Shown: piece after piece, positions 1-5,475 of the stretch
Numbering within the stretch: the first letter of the stretch is position 1
Layout of the letters: every line of letters begins with the position of its first letter
Origin: Desulfobacteraceae bacterium
GTDB lineage: Bacteria > Desulfobacterota > Desulfobacteria > Desulfobacterales > Desulfobacteraceae
Direction: 5' to 3'
DNA: 6,155 nucleotides
NCBI GenBank assembly: GCA_003354055.1
Contig: PIVQ01000451.1
Span: 1-6,155 of the forward strand
Position numbers and translations under genes: made by a program
The notes under the pieces: generated by a model
The model's input: the letters and a program-made list of their open reading frames with translations, nothing else
Told to the model about the DNA's origin: nothing
Databases searched by the model: none

Positions 1-17
1 CCCATTTCTTTTGCTAC

Positions 18-110
18 TGGCGGAGAAGGAGAGATTCGAACTCTCGGTACAAGTTTCCCCATACACTCGCTTAGCAGGCGAGCACCTTCAGCCAGCTCGG
101 TCACTTCTCC
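18..110 (-). tRNA. tRNA-Ser (anticodon GCU)
   Basis: This serine tRNA decodes AGC/AGU codons. Read on the minus strand, the 7-bp acceptor stem pairs 104-110 with 22-28. The anticodon stem CTCGC/GCGAG encloses the loop CTGCTAA, which puts the anticodon GCT at 73-75. The T arm has the stem GAGAG/CTCTC around TTCGAAT. A long variable arm of about 20 nt makes it a class II tRNA, as expected for serine. The discriminator G is at 21, and the CCA end is encoded at 18-20, so it does not have to be added after transcription. It is the downstream member of a pair with tRNA-Ser(UGA), and no separate promoter fits in the 9-nt gap. No terminator is visible in the 17 nt left before the window edge. Confidence 0.97.
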
Positions 111-119
111 ATTTTGTTT

Positions 120-207
120 TGGCGGAGGAGGTAGGATTCGAACCCACGGTCCCGTGAAGGACAACGGTTTTCAAGACCGCCACTTTCGGCCACTCAGTCA
201 CTCCTCC
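120..207 (-). tRNA. tRNA-Ser (anticodon UGA)
   Basis: This serine tRNA decodes UCA, and other UCN codons by wobble. On the minus strand the acceptor stem GGAGGAG (201-207) pairs with CTCCTCC (124-130). The anticodon stem GCGGT/ACCGT has one G-U pair and closes the loop CTTGAAA, with anticodon TGA at 171-173. The variable arm forms a GTCC/GGAC stem (class II), and the T loop is TTCGAAT. The discriminator G is at 123 and CCA is encoded at 120-122. It is the promoter-proximal gene of the pair, beginning about 10 nt after the predicted transcription start. Confidence 0.97.
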
Positions 208-223
208 GCAATTGAACCAGCGC

Positions 224-252
224 ACTATATCATCTGAATTCTGTCAGGTCAA
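224..252 (-). promoter_or_regulatory. sigma70-type promoter of the tRNA-Ser pair
   Basis: Read on the minus strand, TTGACC (247-252) is followed after exactly 17 bp by TATAGT (224-229). Each matches its consensus hexamer at five of six positions. Transcription should start near 217, giving a leader of about 10 nt before the tRNA at 207. The bases between the -10 box and the start are GCGCTGG. A GC-rich discriminator of this kind is typical of stable-RNA promoters under stringent (ppGpp) control in well-studied proteobacteria; that regulation is inferred here. Confidence 0.8.
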
Positions 253-257
253 GGGGT

Positions 258-387
258 AAGAAGCGAGAAAAGCGAGAGAAGCTGGAAAAGCGAGAAGAGC
301 ATTAGAGATGGTATGTATAAATGGTGCGCACAGCGCGTCCACAAGCTGCTCTCGCTGTTCTCGCTTTTAACTGTTCTCGCTGCTTTC
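258..387. repeat. inverted pair of 9-bp tandem repeat arrays
   Basis: AGCGAGA(A/G) occurs six times: at 262, 271 and 289 on the plus strand, and at 349-356, 358-365 and 374-381 on the minus strand. On the left the copies fall in a 9-bp phase over 262-297, with one degenerate unit at 280-288. On the right the minus-strand units are again 9 bp apart, with one 7-bp unit between the last two. The strongest arms are 261-285 and 342-366, which are complementary at 22 of 25 positions and separated by 56 bp. The structure could form a cruciform or be a short repeat element. It lies between two divergent promoters, so neither should transcribe it. No ORF, transposase or clear target duplication is visible. 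Confidence 0.75.
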
Positions 388-390
388 ATA

Positions 391-404
391 CGGGCAAATG
401 CCCG
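391..404. other. small GC-rich dyad
   Basis: CGGGCA and TGCCCG form a perfect 6-bp dyad with two central bases, or a 5-bp stem with a 4-nt loop. It lies 17 bp upstream of the -35 box at 422. No T-run follows on either strand, so it does not look like an intrinsic terminator. It could be an operator half-site pair or chance. Confidence 0.35.
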
Positions 405-421
405 GCTGAAAGTTTAATTCA

Positions 422-449
422 TTGACATGCAAACCAGTTGAGCTATATT
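422..449 (+). promoter_or_regulatory. sigma70-type promoter of the argS-gatCA-mutL gene string
   Basis: A perfect TTGACA (422-427) is followed after 16 bp by TATATT (444-449), five of six consensus bases. Transcription should start near 455-457, giving a leader of about 30 nt before the ATG at 488. No other convincing promoter is seen at the gene junctions downstream, so this one probably serves the whole plus-strand string. Confidence 0.72.
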
Positions 450-476
450 AAAAGGTTTTAGGCCAATGATATTAAC

Positions 477-482
477 AGGAGA
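477..482 (+). promoter_or_regulatory. ribosome binding site deciding the start at 488
   Basis: AGGAGA at 477-482 is a good Shine-Dalgarno sequence 5-6 nt ahead of the ATG at 488. The in-frame ATG at 482 overlaps this site and so cannot be its start, which shortens the protein by two residues relative to the longest reading. Confidence 0.75.
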
Positions 483-487
483 TGATA

Positions 488-946
488 ATGAAACAGAAAA
501 TTAGGTTTGAAAAGAACATAAAGGACGGCATCCTCACCATAATGGAGTCCAGCGAGGTCGATCCCGGTGTGGTTCAGCCCCTGCTTGAAGAGGAGTATAG
601 TCTGGAAGAGATGGCTCAGGCCTCTAAAGACGGTGTCGAGGCATTTATTTCCCTGATGCGCCGGAGAAGTTTTTTTCCAGCCAGAGATCTGTCGGAAAAA
701 CTGTTTGACACTACCAAAGAATTTTTTACGGATGCTGACGCTGTAAAGCTGATTATTGATTATAACGATATCGAGGCATTTCCCGGAGAAGACGATTTCC
801 GTCTGGAAGATGAGGATGTGGAATTGGATGCCATTCTGGAAGAGGATGGGGATACCAAGGAAGATGAGATGAAGGAAATCGATACCGAAGCCGATACCGA
901 TACCCCGAAGTTCACCCCTGAAGACACTTCTGAACACGAGAATTAA
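488..946 (+). CDS. unrecognised protein with acidic tail (152 aa)
   Basis: I do not recognise this protein's family. Residues 1 to about 98 look like a folded, mostly helical domain with mixed charge, containing a basic RRRSFFPARDL stretch near residues 58-68 and a hydrophobic VKLIIDY segment near 86-92. From about residue 100 the chain becomes a low-complexity acidic tail: 25 of the last 53 residues are Asp or Glu, with repeated Asp-Thr pairs encoded by GATACC hexamers. There is no signal peptide or membrane segment, so it is probably cytoplasmic. It is the first gene after the promoter at 422-449 and lies only 6 nt upstream of argS, so co-expression and translational coupling are likely. 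The promoter, the Shine-Dalgarno site and the coupling support this strand over a longer antisense ORF. Function is unknown; a link to translation is suggested only by position. Confidence 0.8.
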   Translation: MKQKIRFEKNIKDGILTIMESSEVDPGVVQPLLEEEYSLEEMAQASKDGVEAFISLMRRRSFFPARDLSEKLFDTTKEFFTDADAVKLIIDYNDIEAFPGEDDFRLEDEDVELDAILEEDGDTKEDEMKEIDTEADTDTPKFTPEDTSEHEN

Positions 947-952
947 ATTTTT

Positions 953-2629
953 ATGAAAACAAAAATCAGAGATATGGTGCTTCACGCTTTAAAAAAAGCG
1001 TTTGAAGACGGATTGCTGCCTTCTGACCAGGTGCCTGAAATGGAGATCGAGACCCCCAAGCATGACGGGCAGGGGGATTTTTCAACCAACGTTGCCATGG
1101 TATCTGCCCGGCATCAGAAAATGGCTCCGAGAAAAATTGCAGAAACCATTGTGAATTCAATGCCGCCGGCGGAATCGGGCGGTCTGGTTGAGAAGGTTGA
1201 GATCGCAGGGCCCGGGTTTATCAATTTCTTTTTGTCTGCCAAGGCATGGCACCCTGTGATCGATCAGATCCTGACCGAGGATACGCAATTCGGAGCCTCT
1301 GATATGGGGCAGGGGGAGCGGGTTCAGGTGGAGTTTGTCTCTGCCAATCCCACAGGGCCGCTTCATGTCGGTCATGGCCGGGGCGCTGCTGTCGGAGATT
1401 CGGTAGGCAATATCCTCTCATTTGCCGGATTTGATGTTCAAAAGGAGTATTATATCAATGATTCCGGTCGTCAGATCCGCACTCTTGGTACCTCTGTCTG
1501 GCTGAGGTTGTGTGAGATGCAGGGCCGGGCAGTGGACTTTCCGGATGACTGCTACCAGGGAGATTATATAAAAGATCTGGCACAAAAGGTTCTGGATGAT
1601 CGGGGTGACGCACTTTTAGATATGGAAGAGGCGGACGCCCTTCAGGTCTGTGCCAAATTTGCCGCGGCAAAGATCCTGACCGGTATCCGGTCTGACCTTG
1701 AAGGCTTTGGGGTGAATTTTGATAATTGGTTCAGCGAGCAGAGCCTTTATGATACCGGCAGGGTCCAGGCTGCCATAAAGGATTTTAAGGCCAAAGATCT
1801 GATTTATGAAGAAGACGGGGCGCTTTGGTTCAGAACCGAGGATTTCGGGGATGAAAAGAACAGGGTGGTTGTCCGGAACAACGGACTGACCACTTACTTT
1901 GCATCGGATATAGCCTATCACGATGAAAAATATGAAAGAGGCTTTGACCGGGTCATTGATGTCTGGGGTGCTGATCACCACGGATACATCAAACGTATTG
2001 ATGCGGCAGTTGTGGCCACGGGCCGGAAAAGCGAGCAGTTTGATGTGATTCTTGTCCAGTTGGTAAATCTGCTTCGGGGCGGAAAACCGGTTCAGATGTC
2101 CACGAGGGCCGGAGAGTTTGTTACCCTCAAAGATATTGTGGATGAAGTGGGCCAGGATGCCGCCCGATTTATGTTTTTAAGCCGGAGCTATGATTCGGGC
2201 CTGGATTTTGATCTTGAACTGGCTAAACAGAAAAACTCTGACAACCCGGTGTACTATGTTCAGTATGTCCATGCAAGGATTACGGGTATCCTGCTCAAAG
2301 CCAAAGAACAGGGCCTGATTGAGGCTATTGAGTTTGTGCAGGGCAAGCATCTTGATCGTCTTATGGAAGATGAAGAACTAAACCTGATAAAAAACCTTGC
2401 CGGTTTCCAGGAACAGGTGGAAAAGAGTGCAAGGACCCTTCATCCCCATGTGATTTTTACCTATATGATGTCACTGGCATCCGCCTTTCACGGGTATTAT
2501 AACAAGCATAAGGTAATTACAGAGGATGTGGAATTGTCAGGCGCCAGACTCTCTCTGGTTCTTTCGGTAAAAAAGGTTATAAGGAACGGTCTTGACCTTT
2601 TGGGTGTGTCTGCGCCGGAAAGAATGTAA
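953..2629 (+). CDS. argS: arginyl-tRNA synthetase
   Basis: This class I aminoacyl-tRNA synthetase attaches arginine to tRNA-Arg in the cytoplasm, using ATP. At 558 aa it has normal family length. Domains in order are: an N-terminal tRNA-contacting domain (about residues 1-90); a Rossmann catalytic core whose signature [12 protein letters not shown] carries the HIGH motif as HVGHG at 138-142; the conserved VWGADHHGY at 337-345; a KMSKS-equivalent written MSTRAG at 382-387; and an alpha-helical DALR-type anticodon-binding domain over about 435-558. Lack of a canonical KMSK is common in bacterial ArgRS and is not damage. The ATG at 953 follows the previous stop by 6 nt with only a weak purine stretch upstream, so translation may depend on coupling with the preceding gene. 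No frameshift or missing core motif is seen. Confidence 0.97.
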   Translation: MKTKIRDMVLHALKKAFEDGLLPSDQVPEMEIETPKHDGQGDFSTNVAMVSARHQKMAPRKIAETIVNSMPPAESGGLVEKVEIAGPGFINFFLSAKAWHPVIDQILTEDTQFGASDMGQGERVQVEFVSANPTGPLHVGHGRGAAVGDSVGNILSFAGFDVQKEYYINDSGRQIRTLGTSVWLRLCEMQGRAVDFPDDCYQGDYIKDLAQKVLDDRGDALLDMEEADALQVCAKFAAAKILTGIRSDLEGFGVNFDNWFSEQSLYDTGRVQAAIKDFKAKDLIYEEDGALWFRTEDFGDEKNRVVVRNNGLTTYFASDIAYHDEKYERGFDRVIDVWGADHHGYIKRIDAAVVATGRKSEQFDVILVQLVNLLRGGKPVQMSTRAGEFVTLKDIVDEVGQDAARFMFLSRSYDSGLDFDLELAKQKNSDNPVYYVQYVHARITGILLKAKEQGLIEAIEFVQGKHLDRLMEDEELNLIKNLAGFQEQVEKSARTLHPHVIFTYMMSLASAFHGYYNKHKVITEDVELSGARLSLVLSVKKVIRNGLDLLGVSAPERM

Positions 2630-2633
2630 CTCC

Positions 2634-3416
2634 ATGGGAACGGCCAGGGGAATCATAAAATACGGGCTCTACTTTTTTATTGCAGCATGGATGTTTGCAT
2701 TGGGTGTAATGGTCGGCCGGGGCTCATCTCCGGTCACCTTTGACACCGAGAGTTTTCAGGACCGGCTTGAAACCATTGCCCGGGAATTCGGAGAAAATGA
2801 GACGCCTGAAGAAAAAGTTGATTTAAAATTTTATGATGCCCTGAACAGCCCGGTTCGCCACGAGGTTTCCGGAAGGAAAGAGCGTTCCGGTGAAATTGTT
2901 CCCAAACGGGAAGTTTTTTCTCCTGAGGCAATCCTTAATCGGGAGACCGCAGGGACAGTCCCCGTTAAAACCAGCAAAAAATCGGCTACTTTTAACAGGG
3001 CTGCTGTTAGTGTGGTAAAGAAAAAGGCCAAACCTGTTGCTGCTCCCCGCAAGTCCGATCCGGCAATTGCGGATCAGCCTAAAACGAAAAAGGCTTTGGC
3101 AACGATACCCAAGCAGAAGACGGTCTCGGTAACAAAAGGTAAAACCGCGGTAAAAGAAACCAAGGCGGTTACATCCCAAGTCGGCAGGTATACCATCCAG
3201 GTGGCTGCATACAAGGCGTTCAAAGATGCGGTGACCCAGATGGCAATTCTTGAGAAAAAAGGTTTTGACGCCTACCGGGTGAAGGGGACGAAAGACGGAA
3301 TGGTCTGGTACAGAGTTCGGACCGGTGCTTTTAAAGATTATCAAGCCGCAGCTGCCCAGTTGAAAAAATTAAAACAGGCCAAAATAGACGGCATGATCAT
3401 AAAAAAGGACGAGTGA
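2634..3416 (+). CDS. membrane-anchored SPOR-domain protein (FtsN/DedD-like layout)
   Basis: The predicted protein has 260 aa and three parts. A short cytoplasmic N-terminus leads into one membrane helix (about residues 7-27, no cleavage site). A long Lys/Ala/Pro-rich, probably disordered linker spans about 60-180. A C-terminal SPOR domain follows at about 186-258, starting YTIQVAAY and containing the second-half signature WYRVRTGAF. SPOR domains bind glycan strands lacking stem peptides at the septum, so a periplasmic role in division or wall remodelling is likely. The architecture matches FtsN or DedD, but the linker is too variable to choose a symbol. A TTG start at 2592 inside argS would add 14 residues. 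The ATG at 2634 is preferred: it follows the argS stop by 4 nt, has GGAAAG at 2617-2622, and places the membrane helix near the N-terminus. The stop overlaps the gatC start by one base. Confidence 0.88.
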   Translation: MGTARGIIKYGLYFFIAAWMFALGVMVGRGSSPVTFDTESFQDRLETIAREFGENETPEEKVDLKFYDALNSPVRHEVSGRKERSGEIVPKREVFSPEAILNRETAGTVPVKTSKKSATFNRAAVSVVKKKAKPVAAPRKSDPAIADQPKTKKALATIPKQKTVSVTKGKTAVKETKAVTSQVGRYTIQVAAYKAFKDAVTQMAILEKKGFDAYRVKGTKDGMVWYRVRTGAFKDYQAAAAQLKKLKQAKIDGMIIKKDE

Positions 3417-3703
3417 TGAAGATATCAAAGGATGAAGTGGAAAAAATGGCCCATCTGGCACGTCTGGATATTGATGACAGACTCAAGGAGACCCTGTCGG
3501 AACAGTTAAGCCACATTCTGGATTATATTGATACCCTTAAAGATGTGGATGTGGAGGGGGTGACCCCGGCATCCGGCGCTGCATTTATGAACAATGTGCT
3601 CAGGGAAGACCTAACTCATGTTTCCCCCGGACCTGATGTTACTTTGGCAAATGCGCCTGAACGGGATGATGACTTTTATACTGTGCCCAGGGTTATAAGT
3701 TAA
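3416..3703 (+). CDS. gatC: Asp-tRNA(Asn)/Glu-tRNA(Gln) amidotransferase subunit C
   Basis: GatC is the small subunit of the GatCAB complex, which converts mischarged Glu-tRNA(Gln) and/or Asp-tRNA(Asn) to the correct amide. It wraps around GatA and stabilises its contact with GatB. The 95-aa product has typical family length. It shows the N-terminal helix with the hallmark [12 protein letters not shown], a second helix ([14 protein letters not shown]), the central DVEGVTP segment and the closing FYTVPRVIS. The ATG at 3416 overlaps the preceding TGA stop (TGATG), with AAGGA at 3405-3409 six nt upstream. The GTG one codon earlier is the less likely start. It is followed by gatA after 41 nt. Confidence 0.96.
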   Translation: MKISKDEVEKMAHLARLDIDDRLKETLSEQLSHILDYIDTLKDVDVEGVTPASGAAFMNNVLREDLTHVSPGPDVTLANAPERDDDFYTVPRVIS

Positions 3704-3715
3704 AAATTTATAACC
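3691..3715 (+). other. AT-rich hairpin across the gatC stop codon
   Basis: GGTTATAA (3691-3698) and TTATAACC (3708-3715) are perfect 8-bp inverted repeats. Pairing can continue through one G-U and two A-U pairs to an 11-bp stem with a 3-nt AAA loop. The gatC stop (3701-3703) lies at the top of the stem. No T-run follows and gatA begins 29 nt later, so it does not read as a transcription terminator. It could influence mRNA processing or gatA translation, or be incidental. Confidence 0.55.
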
Positions 3716-3734
3716 AGAGTTGTAAAATAATGCA

Positions 3735-3741
3735 AGGAAAG
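3735..3741 (+). promoter_or_regulatory. ribosome binding site deciding the gatA start
   Basis: AGGAAAG at 3735-3741 lies a suitable distance ahead of the ATG at 3745. An in-frame ATG at 3730 precedes and almost touches this site and has no purine-rich stretch of its own, so the start at 3745 is chosen. Confidence 0.7.
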
Positions 3742-3744
3742 CCC

Positions 3745-5229
3745 ATGGAACTTCATACACTTACCATTGATCAGGCAAGGCAGTTGCTGTCTGAAAAACG
3801 GATCTCTTCTGTTGAATTGACCCAAAATATGCTGGACCGTATTGCTGCCCATGATGATAAAATAGGGGCCTTTATTACGGTTGATGCCGACAATGCCCTG
3901 GTCCAGGCCCGTGCGGCCGATGAGGCAATTGCAGCCGGAAAGCAGGAAACCTTTACCGGTATCCCCATTGCACTGAAAGATCTGCTCTGCACAAAGGGGG
4001 TTAAAACCACCTGTGCCTCTAAAATTTTAAGCAACTTTATTCCCCAGTACGATGCCACGGTTGTGGAAAAACTTAAAAGCCAGAATGCCGTCCTTATCGG
4101 TAAAACAAATCTGGACGAGTTTGCCATGGGATCATCCACTGAAAACTCTTCGGTCTGTATCACCCGGAATCCCTGGGACCTTGACCATGTGCCGGGCGGG
4201 TCCTCCGGTGGCTCAGCCGCTGCTGTTGCGGCGAGGTTCTGTGCCGGTGCTCTGGGGACGGATACAGGGGGGTCCATACGTCAGCCGGCTTCCCATTGCG
4301 GTGTGGTCGGACTTAAACCGACCTATGGACGTGTTTCAAGGTTCGGTCTGGTCTCCTATGCCTCGTCTCTGGACCAAATCGGTCCCATCACCAGGGATGT
4401 GACGGATGCCGCCCTGATGATGAACCTGATCTGCGGCAATGATCCAAAGGACTCAACTTCTGCCCGACAGGATGTGCCTGATTTTACCGAAGGGTTAAAA
4501 TTATTCAAGAAAGACGGGTTAAAGGGAATGACTGCGGGTATTCCCAAGGAATACGCAAGTCTTGAAGGAATCGATCCTGAAGTCACCGCCATGTTTGACA
4601 CGGCTAAATCCGTGCTTGAGGACCTTGGGGTGGAAATTAAAGAGGTTTCCCTGCCCCATACCGACTATGTGGTGGCAGCCTATTATATCATTGCACCCTG
4701 CGAGGCCAGTTCAAACCTGGCCCGGTTTGACGGGGTTCGGTACGGTCACAGAGACAAGGGGCCGGATGACCTGATCGAGATGTATAAAAAGACAAAGTCC
4801 ACGGGATTCGGTCCTGAGGTGCAGCGTCGGATTATCATCGGTACCTATGCCCTGTCCGCCGGGTATTATGATGCCTATTACGGAAGGGCATCTCAGGTGC
4901 GGACGTTGATCATGGACGATTTCTCAAAGGCCTTTGAGGAGTGTGATATTATCCTGTCTCCGGTTGCCCCCACTCCGGCTTTTAAAATCGGGGAAAACAC
5001 CGAAGACCCACTGACCATGTATCTGAGTGATATTTTTACTCTGTCTGCCAATATGGCCGGAGTGCCCGGAATATCAGTTCCTGCGGCTGTCAGTTCCAAA
5101 GGCCTGCCCATGGGCATTCAGATGATGGCCAATAGATTTGATGAGATGGCTTTGATCCGTGCGGGCTTTGGGTTTGAGCAGGCTGTCGGGGGCAAAACAG
5201 GGTTTAAAACCGATCTGCCTGAACTCTAA
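3745..5229 (+). CDS. gatA: Asp-tRNA(Asn)/Glu-tRNA(Gln) amidotransferase subunit A
   Basis: GatA is the amidase subunit of GatCAB. It releases ammonia from glutamine and channels it to GatB, where the mischarged tRNA is amidated. The 494-aa product covers the whole amidase-signature family fold; usual length is about 485. The catalytic triad is complete: Lys78 in [10 protein letters not shown], the cis-Ser at 153 in GGSSGGS (151-157), and the nucleophile Ser177 in [11 protein letters not shown]. These positions are one residue lower than the Lys79/Ser154/Ser178 known for Staphylococcus aureus GatA. The C-terminal region has the usual [19 protein letters not shown]. Starting at 3745 gives the typical N-terminus [11 protein letters not shown]. 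The partner gatC is immediately upstream, but gatB is absent here and must be elsewhere if the complex works. Whether the cell makes Gln-tRNA, Asn-tRNA or both this way cannot be judged from the window. Confidence 0.97.
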   Translation: MELHTLTIDQARQLLSEKRISSVELTQNMLDRIAAHDDKIGAFITVDADNALVQARAADEAIAAGKQETFTGIPIALKDLLCTKGVKTTCASKILSNFIPQYDATVVEKLKSQNAVLIGKTNLDEFAMGSSTENSSVCITRNPWDLDHVPGGSSGGSAAAVAARFCAGALGTDTGGSIRQPASHCGVVGLKPTYGRVSRFGLVSYASSLDQIGPITRDVTDAALMMNLICGNDPKDSTSARQDVPDFTEGLKLFKKDGLKGMTAGIPKEYASLEGIDPEVTAMFDTAKSVLEDLGVEIKEVSLPHTDYVVAAYYIIAPCEASSNLARFDGVRYGHRDKGPDDLIEMYKKTKSTGFGPEVQRRIIIGTYALSAGYYDAYYGRASQVRTLIMDDFSKAFEECDIILSPVAPTPAFKIGENTEDPLTMYLSDIFTLSANMAGVPGISVPAAVSSKGLPMGIQMMANRFDEMALIRAGFGFEQAVGGKTGFKTDLPEL

Positions 5230-5232
5230 CAT

Positions 5233-5239
5233 AAGGAGG
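5233..5239 (+). promoter_or_regulatory. consensus Shine-Dalgarno of the 59-aa gene
   Basis: AAGGAGG at 5233-5239 is a near-complete complement of the 16S rRNA 3' end and lies 4 nt before the ATG at 5244. It is the strongest ribosome binding site in the window and argues that the short ORF is translated. Confidence 0.8.
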
Positions 5240-5243
5240 GAAT

Positions 5244-5423
5244 ATGGCTATAGTTCAACCCCAGGGTGATGCCCTGAAAAAAGCGGTTCAATGGATTTCT
5301 GAACAGCGTAAGCAGGATCCGAATAAAAATCCTGCCGGCCTGGCTGATGAGGCTGCCTTCCGGTTTGACTTGAGTCCCAGGGACTCTGAGTTTCTGCTGC
5401 GCTTTGTCAAGGAAGAAGACTGA
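5244..5423 (+). CDS. 59-aa small protein of unknown function
   Basis: This short ORF encodes a 59-residue, soluble, predicted all-helical protein. Likely helices are residues 8-24 (DALKKAVQWISEQRKQD), 31-41 (AGLADEAAFRF) and 46-56 (RDSEFLLRFVK), with the linking motif FDLSP at 41-45. There is no signal peptide, membrane segment or cysteine. It begins 14 nt after the gatA stop behind a consensus Shine-Dalgarno, and mutL starts 52 nt beyond its end, so it belongs to the operon. From memory, similar proteins with an AVxWISEQR and FDLSPxDxEFLLRF pattern occur in related delta-proteobacteria; this was not checked. The three-helix size would suit a small DNA- or protein-binding module, but nothing identifies the partner. 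Confidence 0.82.
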   Translation: MAIVQPQGDALKKAVQWISEQRKQDPNKNPAGLADEAAFRFDLSPRDSEFLLRFVKEED

Positions 5424-5460
5424 TACCCGTTGCTACCCATCGCCACCAGTTGATACCAGC
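5421..5460. repeat. four degenerate 10-bp tandem repeats
   Basis: Four consecutive 10-bp units start at 5421, 5431, 5441 and 5451. Relative to TGATACCCGT they match at 10, 8, 6 and 8 positions, and ACC at unit positions 5-7 is invariant. The first unit includes the TGA stop of the 59-aa gene. The array ends just before the AAGGA (5461-5465) that probably serves mutL. The 10-bp period is not a multiple of three, so it is not a coding repeat. Its role is unknown. Confidence 0.55.
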
Positions 5461-5475
5461 AAGGACAAGCCATCC

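Noticed and set aside
258..387. CRISPR-like array
   Set aside because: Units are only 9 bp, directly abutting, degenerate and in both orientations. There are no equal-length unique spacers and no cas genes.
391..404. Intrinsic terminator
   Set aside because: The 6-bp stem lacks a following T-run on either strand, and no gene ends there.
458..985. Antisense ORF of 175 aa opposite the first plus-strand gene, longer than that gene
   Set aside because: It starts inside argS, has no promoter or ribosome site, and its Phe/Ile/Leu-rich sequence is what the complement of an acidic GAA/GAT-rich gene gives. The sense strand has a promoter, a Shine-Dalgarno and operon spacing.
2592..2633. TTG start extending the SPOR protein by 14 residues into argS
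   Set aside because: It would overlap argS by 38 nt without a ribosome site. The ATG at 2634 has GGAAAG upstream and gives a normal membrane-anchor N-terminus.
3771..4277. Minus-strand ORF of 168 aa within gatA
   Set aside because: It is a shadow of gatA codon bias. The plus strand has every conserved amidase motif including the catalytic triad.
4052..4402. Plus-strand ORF of 116 aa in another frame of gatA
   Set aside because: It lies wholly inside the conserved amidase signature region, with no ribosome site and no recognisable content.
5288..5473. Minus-strand ORF of 61 aa opposite the 59-aa gene
   Set aside because: It is poor in support: no ribosome site or promoter. The plus-strand frame has a consensus Shine-Dalgarno and operon position.
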